30,807 nt of DNA from Bolinopsis microptera. Taxonomy: Eukaryota > Ctenophora > Tentaculata > Lobata > Bolinopsidae. The position numbers and the translations under genes are program-made. Shown here one piece after another: positions 1 through 20,461 of the stretch. Positions within the stretch are counted from its first letter, which is position 1, and every line of letters begins with the position of its first letter. Location: positions 1 through 30,807 of the forward strand of contig NW_026971844.1 in the NCBI RefSeq assembly GCF_026151205.1. The letters run 5' to 3'. A model generated the notes under the pieces. The model saw nothing but the letters and a program-made list of their open reading frames with translations. It was not told the origin of the DNA and did no database searches.

Positions 1-1324
<1,324 letters not shown>

Positions 1325-1492
1325 TGCCCTGAGAGAAAGGAATAGTTTACCTGCAACATGAACTCTATGAAGTCTACTAGTCCCTGAGAGAAAGGAATAA
1401 GTTTACCTGCAACATGAACTCTATGAAGTCTACTAGTCCCTGAGAGAAAGGAATAAGTTTACCTGCAACATGAACTCTATGAAGTCTACTAG

Positions 1493-1548
1493 TCCCTGAG
1501 AGAAAGGAATAAGTTTACCTGCAACATGAACTCTATGAAGTCTACTAG
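1493..1548 (+). repeat. Representative long monomer (L, 56 bp)
   Basis: This is identical to the short monomer except for one extra A, giving GGAATAAG where S has GGAATAG. Both forms are interspersed through all clean arrays, so L is an established variant and not a one-off error. In 17867-25828 it accounts for 42 of 144 units, and the span of 7,962 bp equals 144 x 55 + 42 exactly. One S plus one L is 111 bp, a multiple of three, which is why alternating stretches look open on the minus strand. Confidence 0.93.
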
Positions 1549-1603
1549 TCCCTGAGAGAAAGGAATAGTTTACCTGCAACATGAACTCTATGAAGTCTAC
1601 TAG
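1549..1603 (+). repeat. Representative short monomer (S, 55 bp)
   Basis: This is a reference copy for the whole window. Composition is 19 A, 11 C, 11 G and 14 T (40% GC). Landmarks in order are TCCCTGAGAG (1-10), a purine stretch GAGAGAAAGGAA (6-17), TAGTTTACC (18-26), CTGCAAC (27-32 region), then an imperfect 9-bp direct duplication at monomer positions 33-50, and CTACTAG at the end. Together with the first T of the next copy, the last five bases form the palindrome ACTAGT, so nearly every copy carries one SpeI recognition site. In the counted stretch 17867-25828, S makes up 102 of 144 units. Confidence 0.95.
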
Positions 1604-4120
1604 TCCCTGAGAGAAAGGAATAAGTTTACCTGCAACATGAACTCTATGAAGTCTACTAGTCCCTGAGAGAAAGGAATAGTTTACCTGCAACATGAACTCT
1701 ATGAAGTCTACTAGTCCCTGAGAGAAAGGAATAGTTTACCTGCAACATGAACTCTATGAAGTCTACTAGTCCCTGAGAGAAAGGAATAGTTTACCTGCAA
1801 CATGAACTCTATGAAGTCTACTAGTCCCTGAGAGAAAGGAATAGTTTACCTGCAACATGAACTCTATGAAGTCTACTAGTCCCTGAGAGAAAGGAATAAG
1901 TTTACCTGCAACATGAACTCTATGAAGTCTACTAGTCCCTGAGAGAAAGGAATAAGTTTACCTGCAACATGAACTCTATGAAGTCTACTAGTCCCTGAGA
2001 GAAAGGAATAGTTTACCTGCAACATGAACTCTATGAAGTCTACTAGTCCCTGAGAGAAAGGAATAGTTTACCTGCAACATGAACTCTATGAAGTCTACTA
2101 GTCCCTGAGAGAAAGGAATAAGTTTACCTGCAACATGAACTCTATGAAGTCTACTAGTCCCTGAGAGAAAGGAATAAGTTTACCTGCAACATGAACTCTA
2201 TGAAGTCTACTAGTCCCTGAGAGAAAGGAATAGTTTACCTGCAACATGAACTCTATGAAGTCTACTAGTCCCTGAGAGAAAGGAATAGTTTACCTGCAAC
2301 ATGAACTCTATGAAGTCTACTAGTCCCTGAGAGAAAGGAATAAGTTTACCTGCAACATGAACTCTATGAAGTCTACTAGTCCCTGAGAGAAAGGAATAGT
2401 TTACCTGCAACATGAACTCTATGAAGTCTACTAGTCCCTGAGAGAAAGGAATAGTTTACCTGCAACATGAACTCTATGAAGTCTACTAGTCCCTGAGAGA
2501 AAGGAATAGTTTACCTGCAACATGAACTCTATGAAGTCTACTAGTCCCTGAGAGAAAGGAATAGTTTACCTGCAACATGAACTCTATGAAGTCTACTAGT
2601 CCCTGAGAGAAAGGAATAGTTTACCTGCAACATGAACTCTATGAAGTCTACTAGTCCCTGAGAGAAAGGAATAGTTTACCTGCAACATGAACTCTATGAA
2701 GTCTACTAGTCCCTGAGAGAAAGGAATAGTTTACCTGCAACATGAACTCTATGAAGTCTACTAGTCCTGAGAGAAAGGAATAGTTTACCTGCAACATGAA
2801 CTCTATGAAGTCTACTAGTCCCTGAGAGAAAGGAATAAGTTTACCTGCAACATGAACTCTATGAAGTCTACTAGTCCCTGAGAGAAAGGAATAGTTTACC
2901 TGCAACATGAACTCTATGAAGTCTACTAGTCCCTGAGAGAAAGGAATAGTTTACCTGCAACATGAACTCTATGAAGTCTACTAGTCCCTGAGAGAAAGGA
3001 ATAGTTTACCTGCAACATGAACTCTATGAAGTCTACTAGTCCCTGAGAGAAAGGAATAAGTTTACCTGCAACATGAACTCTATGAAGTCTACTAGTCCCT
3101 GAGAGAAAGGAATAGTTTACCTGCAACATGAACTCTATGAAGTCTACTAGTCCCTGAGAGAAAGGAATAGTTTACCTGCAACATGAACTCTATGAAGTCT
3201 ACTAGTCCCTGAGAGAAAGGAATAGTTTACCTGCAACATGAACTCTATGAAGTCTACTAGTCCCTGAGAGAAAGGAATAAGTTTACCTGCAACATGAACT
3301 CTATGAAGTCTACTAGTCCCTGAGAGAAAGGAATAAGTTTACCTGCAACATGAACTCTATGAAGTCTACTAGTCCCTGAGAGAAAGGAATAGTTTACCTG
3401 CAACATGAAACTCTATGAAGTCTACTAGTCCCTGAGAGAAAGGAATAGTTTACCTGCAACATGAACTCTATGAAGTCTACTAGTCCCTGAGAGAAAGGAA
3501 TAAGTTTACCTGCAACATGAACTCTATGAAGTCTACTAGTCCTGAGAGAAAGGAATAGTTTACCTGCAACATGAACTCTATGAAGTCTACTAGTCCCTGA
3601 GAGAAAGGAATAAGTTTACCTGCAACATGAACTCTATGAAGTCTACTAGTCCCTGAGAGAAAGGAATAGTTTACCTGCAACATGAACTCTATGAAGTCTA
3701 CTAGTCCCTGAGAGAAAGGAATAAGTTTACCCTGCAACATGAACTCTATGAAGTCTACTATCCCTGAGAGAAAGGAATAAGTTTACCTGCAACATGAACT
3801 CTATGAAGTCTACTAGTCCCTGAGAGAAAGGAATAAGTTTACCTGCAACATGAACTCTATGAAGTCTACTAGTCCCTGAGAGAAAGGGATAAGTTTACCT
3901 GCAACATGAACTCTATGAAGTCTACTAGTCCCTGAGAGAGAAGGAATAGTTTACCTGCAACATGAACTCTATGAAGTCTACTAGTCCCTGATAGAAAGGA
4001 ATAAGTTTACCCTGCAACATGAACTCTATGAAGGTCTACTAGTCCCTGAGAGAAAGGAATAAGTTTATCCTGCAACATGAACTCTATGAAGTCTACTAGT
4101 CCTGAGAGAAAGGGAATAGT

Positions 4121-5755
<1,635 letters not shown>

Positions 5756-6827
5756 TGAACTCTATGAAGTCTACTAGTCCCTGAGAGAAAGGAATAGTTT
5801 ACCTGCAACATGAACTCTATGAAGTCTACTAGTCCCTGAGAGAAAGGAATAGTTTACCTGCAACATGAACTCTATGAAGTCTACTAGTCCCTGAGAGAAA
5901 GGAATAAGTTTACCTGCAACATGAACTCTATGAAGTCTACTAGTCCCTGAGAGAAAGGAATAAGTTTACCTGCAACATGAACTCTATGAAGTCTACTAGT
6001 CCCTGAGAGAAAGGAATAGTTTACCTGCAACATGAACTCTATGAAGTCTACTAGTCCCTGAGAGAAAGGAATAGTTTACCTGCAACATGAACTCTATGAA
6101 GTCTACTAGTCCCTGAGAGAAAGGAATAAGTTTACCTGCAACATGAACTCTATGAAGTCTACTAGTCCCTGAGAGAAAGGAATAGTTTACCTGCAACATG
6201 AACTCTATGAAGTCTACTAGTCCCTGAGAGAAAGGAATAAGTTTACCTGCAACATGAACTCTATGAAGTCTACTAGTCCCTGAGAGAAAGGAATAAGTTT
6301 ACCTGCAACATGAACTCTATGAAGTCTACTAGTCCCTGAGAGAAAGGAATAGTTTACCTGCAACATGAACTCTATGAAGTCTACTAGTCCCTGAGAGAAA
6401 GGAATAGTTTACCTGCAACATGAACTCTATGAAGTCTACTAGTCCCTGAGAGAAAGGAATAGTTTACCTGCAACATGAACTCTATGAAGTCTACTAGTCC
6501 CTGAGAGAAAGGAATAGTTTACCTGCAACATGAACTCTATGAAGTCTACTAGTCCCTGAGAGAAAGAATAGTTTACCTGCAACATGAACTCTATGAAGTC
6601 TACTAGTCCCTGAGAGAAAGGAATAAGTTTACCTGCAACATGAACTCTATGAAGTCTACTAGTCCCTGAGAGAAAGGAATAGTTTACCTGCAACATGAAC
6701 TCTATGAAGTCTACTAGTCCCTGAGAGAAAGGAATAGTTTACCTGCAACATGAACTCTATGAAGTCTACTAGTCCCTGAGAGAAAGGAATAGTTTACCTG
6801 CAACATGAACTCTATGAAGTCTACTAG

Positions 6828-7385
6828 TCCCTGAGAGAAAGGAATAAGTTTACCTGCAACATGAACTCTATGAAGTCTACTAGTCCCTGAGAGAAAGGAA
6901 TAAGTTTACCTGCAACATGAACTCTATGAAGTCTACTAGTCCCTGAGAGAAAGGAATAAGTTTACCTGCAACATGAACTCTATGAAGTCTACTAGTCCCT
7001 GAGAGAAAGGAATAAGTTTACCTGCAACATGAACTCTATGAAGTCTACTAGTCCCTGAGAGAAAGGAATAGTTTACCTGCAACATGAACTCTATGAAGTC
7101 TACTAGTCCCTGAGAGAAAGGAATAAGTTTACCTGCAACATGAACTCTATGAAGTCTACTAGTCCCTGAGAGAAAGGAATAAGTTTACCTGCAACATGAA
7201 CTCTATGAAGTCTACTAGTCCCTGAGAGAAAGGAATAAGTTTACCTGCAACATGAACTCTATGAAGTCTACTAGTCCCTGAGAGAAAGGAATAAGTTTAC
7301 CTGCAACATGAACTCTATGAAGTCTACTAGTCCCTGAGAGAAAGGAATAGTTTACCTGCAACATGAACTCTATGAAGTCTACTAG
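6828..7385 (+). repeat. Two adjacent copies of a five-unit block (LLLLS, 279 bp each)
   Basis: Units at 6828, 6884, 6940 and 6996 are L and 7052 is S. Units at 7107, 7163, 7219 and 7275 are L and 7331 is S. The two blocks are each 279 bp and directly adjacent. This suggests a local tandem duplication of five monomers, although with only two symbols chance cannot be excluded. Confidence 0.55.
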
Positions 7386-7440
7386 TCCCTGAGAGAAAGG
7401 AATAGTTTACCTGCAACATGAACTCTATGAAGTCTACTAG

Positions 7441-10400
7441 TCCCTGAGAGAAAGGAATAGTTTACCTGCAACATGAACTCTATGAAGTCTACTAGTCCCT
7501 GAGAGAAAGGAATAGTTTACCTGCAACATGAACTCTATGAAGTCTACTAGTCCCTGAGAGAAAGGAATAAGTTTACCTGCAACATGAACTCTATGAAGTC
7601 TACTAGTCCCTGAGAGAAAGGAATAGTTTACCTGCAACATGAACTCTATGAAGTCTACTAGTCCCTGAGAGAAAGGAATAAGTTTACCTGCAACATGAAC
7701 TCTATGAAGTCTACTAGTCCCTGAGAGAAAGGAATAAGTTTACCTGCAACATGAACTCTATGAAGTCTACTAGTCCCTGAGAGAAAGGAATAGTTTACCT
7801 GCAACATGAACTCTATGAAGTCTACTAGTCCCTGAGAGAAAGGAATAGTTTACCTGCAACATGAACTCTATGAAGTCTACTAGTCCCTGAGAGAAAGGAA
7901 TAAGTTTACCTGCAACATGAACTCTATGAAGTCTACTAGTCCCTGAGAGAAAGGAATAGTTTACCTGCAACATGAACTCTATGAAGTCTACTAGTCCCTG
8001 AGAGAAAGGAATAGTTTACCTGCAACATGAACTCTATGAAGTCTACTAGTCCCTGAGAGAAAGGAATAGTTTACCTGCAACATGAACTCTATGAAGTCTA
8101 CTAGTCCCTGAGAGAAAGGAATAAGTTTACCTGCAACATGAACTCTATGAAGTCTACTAGTCCCTGAGAGAAAGGAATAGTTTACCTGCAACATGAACTC
8201 TATGAAGTCTACTAGTCCCTGAGAGAAAGGAATAGTTTACCTGCAACATGAACTCTATGAAGTCTACTAGTCCCTGAGAGAAAGGAATAAGTTTACCTGC
8301 AACATGAACTCTATGAAGTCTACTAGTCCCTGAGAGAAAGGAATAAGTTTACCTGCAACATGAACTCTATGAAGTCTACTAGTCCCTGAGAGAAAGGAAT
8401 AAGTTTACCTGCAACATGAACTCTATGAAGTCTACTAGTCCCTGAGAGAAAGGAATAGTTTACCTGCAACATGAACTCTATGAAGTCTACTAGTCCCTGA
8501 GAGAAAGGAATAAGTTTACCTGCAACATGAACTCTATGAAGTCTACTAGTCCCTGAGAGAAAGGAATAGTTTACCTGCAACATGAACTCTATGAAGTCTA
8601 CTAGTCCCTGAGAGAAAGGAATAAGTTTACCTGCAACATGAACTCTATGAAGTCTACTAGTCCCTGAGAGAAAGGAATAAGTTTACCTGCAACATGAACT
8701 CTATGAAGTCTACTAGTCCCTGAGAGAAAGGAATAGTTTACCTGCAACATGAACTCTATGAAGTCTACTAGTCCCTGAGAGAAAGGAATAGTTTACCTGC
8801 AACATGAACTCTATGAAGTCTACTAGTCCCTGAGAGAAAGGAATAGTTTACCTGCAACATGAACTCTATGAAGTCTACTAGTCCCTGAGAGAAAGGAATA
8901 GTTTACCTGCAACATGAACTCTATGAAGTCTACTAGTCCCTGAGAGAAAGGAATAGTTTACCTGCAACATGAACTCTATGAAGTCTACTAGTCCCTGAGA
9001 GAAAGGAATAGTTTACCTGCAACATGAACTCTATGAAGTCTACTAGTCCCTGAGAGAAAGGAATAGTTTACCTGCAACATGAACTCTATGAAGTCTACTA
9101 GTCCCTGAGAGAAAGGAATAAGTTTACCTGCAACATGAACTCTATGAAGTCTACTAGTCCCTGAGAGAAAGGAATAGTTTACCTGCAACATGAACTCTAT
9201 GAAGTCTACTAGTCCCTGAGAGAAAGGAATAAGTTTACCTGCAACATGAACTCTATGAAGTCTACTAGTCCCTGAGAGAAAGGAATAAGTTTACCTGCAA
9301 CATGAACTCTATGAAGTCTACTAGTCCCTGAGAGAAAGGAATAGTTTACCTGCAACATGAACTCTATGAAGTCTACTAGTCCCTGAGAGAAAGGAATAGT
9401 TTACCTGCAACATGAACTCTATGAAGTCTACTAGTCCCTGAGAGAAAGGAATAAGTTTACCTGCAACATGAACTCTATGAAGTCTACTAGTCCCTGAGAG
9501 AAAGGAATAGTTTACCTGCAACATGAACTCTATGAAGTCTACTAGTCCCTGAGAGAAAGGAATAGTTTACCTGCAACATGAACTCTATGAAGTCTACTAG
9601 TCCCTGAGAGAAAGGAATAGTTTACCTGCAACATGAACTCTATGAAGTCTACTAGTCCCTGAGAGAAAGGAATAAGTTTACCTGCAACATGAACTCTATG
9701 AAGTCTACTAGTCCCTGAGAGAAAGGAATAGTTTACCTGCAACATGAACTCTATGAAGTCTACTAGTCCCTGAGAGAAAGGAATAGTTTACCTGCAACAT
9801 GAACTCTATGAAGTCTACTAGTCCCTGAGAGAAAGGAATAAGTTTACCTGCAACATGAACTCTATGAAGTCTACTAGTCCCTGAGAGAAAGGAATAAGTT
9901 TACCTGCAACATGAACTCTATGAAGTCTACTAGTCCCTGAGAGAAAGGAATAGTTTACCTGCAACATGAACTCTATGAAGTCTACTAGTCCCTGAGAGAA
10001 AGGAATAAGTTTACCTGCAACATGAACTCTATGAAGTCTACTAGTCCCTGAGAGAAAGGAATAAGTTTACCTGCAACATGAACTCTATGAAGTCTACTAG
10101 TCCCTGAGAGAAAGGAATAGTTTACCTGCAACATGAACTCTATGAAGTCTACTAGTCCCTGAGAGAAAGGAATAGTTTACCTGCAACATGAACTCTATGA
10201 AGTCTACTAGTCCCTGAGAGAAAGGAATAGTTTACCTGCAACATGACTCTATGAAGTCTACTAGTCCCTGAGAGAAAGGAATAGTTTACCTGCAACATGA
10301 ACTCTATGAAGTCTACTAGTCCCTGAGAGAAAGGAATAGTTTACCTGCAACATGAACTCTATGAAGTCTACTAGTCCCTGAGAGAAAGGAATAGTTTACC

Positions 10401-10595
10401 TGCAACATGAACTCTATGAAGTCTACTAGTCCCTGAGAGAAAGGAATAGTTTACCTGCAACATGAACTCTATGAAGTCTACTAGTCCCTGAGAGAAAGGA
10501 ATAGTTTACCTGCAACATGAACTCTATGAAGTCTACTAGTCCCTGAGAGAAAGGAATAAGTTTACCTGCAACATGAACTCTATGAAGTCTACTAG
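7441..10595 (+). repeat. Possible higher-order duplication at 1,551-bp offset
   Basis: Starting at 7441 the unit order is SSLSLLSSLSSSLSSLL. Starting at 8992, 1,551 bp (28 units) downstream, the same 17-unit order recurs. After that the first copy has three extra units near 8383-8550, and both then continue with S, L, L and a long run of S (seven in the first, eight in the second). The monomers themselves are too alike to give other markers. A two-letter code makes isolated matches of this length possible by chance. The adjacency and the resumed match after the gap are what support a real duplication. Confidence 0.5.
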
Positions 10596-10633
10596 TCCCT
10601 GAGAGAAAGGAATAAGTTTACCTGCAACATGAA

Positions 10634-17855
<7,222 letters not shown>

Positions 17856-19636
17856 AAGTCTACTAGTCCCTGAGAGAAAGGAATAAGTTTACCTGCAACA
17901 TGAACTCTATGAAGTCTACTAGTCCCTGAGAGAAAGGAATAGTTTACCTGCAACATGAACTCTATGAAGTCTACTAGTCCCTGAGAGAAAGGAATAAGTT
18001 TACCTGCAACATGAACTCTATGAAGTCTACTAGTCCCTGAGAGAAAGGAATAAGTTTACCTGCAACATGAACTCTATGAAGTCTACTAGTCCCTGAGAGA
18101 AAGGAATAGTTTACCTGCAACATGAACTCTATGAAGTCTACTAGTCCCTGAGAGAAAGGAATAAGTTTACCTGCAACATGAACTCTATGAAGTCTACTAG
18201 TCCCTGAGAGAAAGGAATAGTTTACCTGCAACATGAACTCTATGAAGTCTACTAGTCCCTGAGAGAAAGGAATAGTTTACCTGCAACATGAACTCTATGA
18301 AGTCTACTAGTCCCTGAGAGAAAGGAATAGTTTACCTGCAACATGAACTCTATGAAGTCTACTAGTCCCTGAGAGAAAGGAATAGTTTACCTGCAACATG
18401 AACTCTATGAAGTCTACTAGTCCCTGAGAGAAAGGAATAGTTTACCTGCAACATGAACTCTATGAAGTCTACTAGTCCCTGAGAGAAAGGAATAAGTTTA
18501 CCTGCAACATGAACTCTATGAAGTCTACTAGTCCCTGAGAGAAAGGAATAGTTTACCTGCAACATGAACTCTATGAAGTCTACTAGTCCCTGAGAGAAAG
18601 GAATAGTTTACCTGCAACATGAACTCTATGAAGTCTACTAGTCCCTGAGAGAAAGGAATAGTTTACCTGCAACATGAACTCTATGAAGTCTACTAGTCCC
18701 TGAGAGAAAGGAATAGTTTACCTGCAACATGAACTCTATGAAGTCTACTAGTCCCTGAGAGAAAGGAATAGTTTACCTGCAACATGAACTCTATGAAGTC
18801 TACTAGTCCCTGAGAGAAAGGAATAGTTTACCTGCAACATGAACTCTATGAAGTCTACTAGTCCCTGAGAGAAAGGAATAGTTTACCTGCAACATGAACT
18901 CTATGAAGTCTACTAGTCCCTGAGAGAAAGGAATAAGTTTACCTGCAACATGAACTCTATGAAGTCTACTAGTCCCTGAGAGAAAGGAATAGTTTACCTG
19001 CAACATGAACTCTATGAAGTCTACTAGTCCCTGAGAGAAAGGAATAAGTTTACCTGCAACATGAACTCTATGAAGTCTACTAGTCCCTGAGAGAAAGGAA
19101 TAGTTTACCTGCAACATGAACTCTATGAAGTCTACTAGTCCCTGAGAGAAAGGAATAGTTTACCTGCAACATGAACTCTATGAAGTCTACTAGTCCCTGA
19201 GAGAAAGGAATAGTTTACCTGCAACATGAACTCTATGAAGTCTACTAGTCCCTGAGAGAAAGGAATAGTTTACCTGCAACATGAACTCTATGAAGTCTAC
19301 TAGTCCCTGAGAGAAAGGAATAGTTTACCTGCAACATGAACTCTATGAAGTCTACTAGTCCCTGAGAGAAAGGAATAGTTTACCTGCAACATGAACTCTA
19401 TGAAGTCTACTAGTCCCTGAGAGAAAGGAATAGTTTACCTGCAACATGAACTCTATGAAGTCTACTAGTCCCTGAGAGAAAGGAATAAGTTTACCTGCAA
19501 CATGAACTCTATGAAGTCTACTAGTCCCTGAGAGAAAGGAATAAGTTTACCTGCAACATGAACTCTATGAAGTCTACTAGTCCCTGAGAGAAAGGAATAA
19601 GTTTACCTGCAACATGAACTCTATGAAGTCTACTAG

Positions 19637-20461
19637 TCCCTGAGAGAAAGGAATAGTTTACCTGCAACATGAACTCTATGAAGTCTACTAGTCCCTGAGA
19701 GAAAGGAATAGTTTACCTGCAACATGAACTCTATGAAGTCTACTAGTCCCTGAGAGAAAGGAATAGTTTACCTGCAACATGAACTCTATGAAGTCTACTA
19801 GTCCCTGAGAGAAAGGAATAGTTTACCTGCAACATGAACTCTATGAAGTCTACTAGTCCCTGAGAGAAAGGAATAGTTTACCTGCAACATGAACTCTATG
19901 AAGTCTACTAGTCCCTGAGAGAAAGGAATAGTTTACCTGCAACATGAACTCTATGAAGTCTACTAGTCCCTGAGAGAAAGGAATAGTTTACCTGCAACAT
20001 GAACTCTATGAAGTCTACTAGTCCCTGAGAGAAAGGAATAGTTTACCTGCAACATGAACTCTATGAAGTCTACTAGTCCCTGAGAGAAAGGAATAGTTTA
20101 CCTGCAACATGAACTCTATGAAGTCTACTAGTCCCTGAGAGAAAGGAATAGTTTACCTGCAACATGAACTCTATGAAGTCTACTAGTCCCTGAGAGAAAG
20201 GAATAGTTTACCTGCAACATGAACTCTATGAAGTCTACTAGTCCCTGAGAGAAAGGAATAGTTTACCTGCAACATGAACTCTATGAAGTCTACTAGTCCC
20301 TGAGAGAAAGGAATAGTTTACCTGCAACATGAACTCTATGAAGTCTACTAGTCCCTGAGAGAAAGGAATAGTTTACCTGCAACATGAACTCTATGAAGTC
20401 TACTAGTCCCTGAGAGAAAGGAATAGTTTACCTGCAACATGAACTCTATGAAGTCTACTAG
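19637..20461 (+). repeat. Run of 15 consecutive short monomers
   Basis: All units from 19637 through the one starting at 20407 are S, 825 bp with no L. Three L units at 19469-19636 precede it, and an alternating L/S stretch from 20462 follows. A run this long is somewhat more than expected if S and L were placed at random at the 71:29 ratio. It may mark local expansion of one monomer. Confidence 0.8.

Larger units (their letters stand above)
1325..4120 (+). repeat. Satellite array 1, about 51 monomers of 55/56 bp
   Basis: This is a head-to-tail array of one monomer. In register, each unit begins TCCCTGAGAG, passes through GGAATA(A)GTTTACC, CTGCAACATG and AACTCTATGAAGTC, and ends CTACTAG. Units of 55 bp (S) and 56 bp (L) alternate irregularly and differ only by one A in GGAATA(A)G. 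Copies are otherwise essentially identical to about 3700. Exceptions are a unit starting TCCTG at 2765 (54 bp), another at 3540, and an extra A near 3409. From about 3720 single-base errors accumulate (CCC for CC, GGGATAAG near 3887, CTGATAG near 3989) and the array dissolves into the degraded zone after about 4120. No gene is present. Confidence 0.97.
5756..10633 (+). repeat. Satellite array 2, about 88 monomers
   Basis: This is a head-to-tail array in the same orientation and with the same consensus as array 1. From 5778 to 10595 there are 87 units: 35 are L, and two carry a one-base deletion (AAAGAATAG in the unit at 6553; CATGACTC in the unit at 10211). The arithmetic 87 x 55 + 35 - 2 equals the observed 4,818 bp. 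No other substitutions were noticed by eye. The array stops abruptly after CATGAACT at about 10633, without the gradual fraying seen at the end of array 1. No gene is present. Confidence 0.97.

Noticed and set aside
5756-10633. Telomere repeat or CENP-B-type centromere box
   Set aside because: The monomer is 55/56 bp and contains no short telomeric hexamer/heptamer array and no TTCG-NNNN-CGGG-type box. A centromeric role cannot be claimed from sequence alone.
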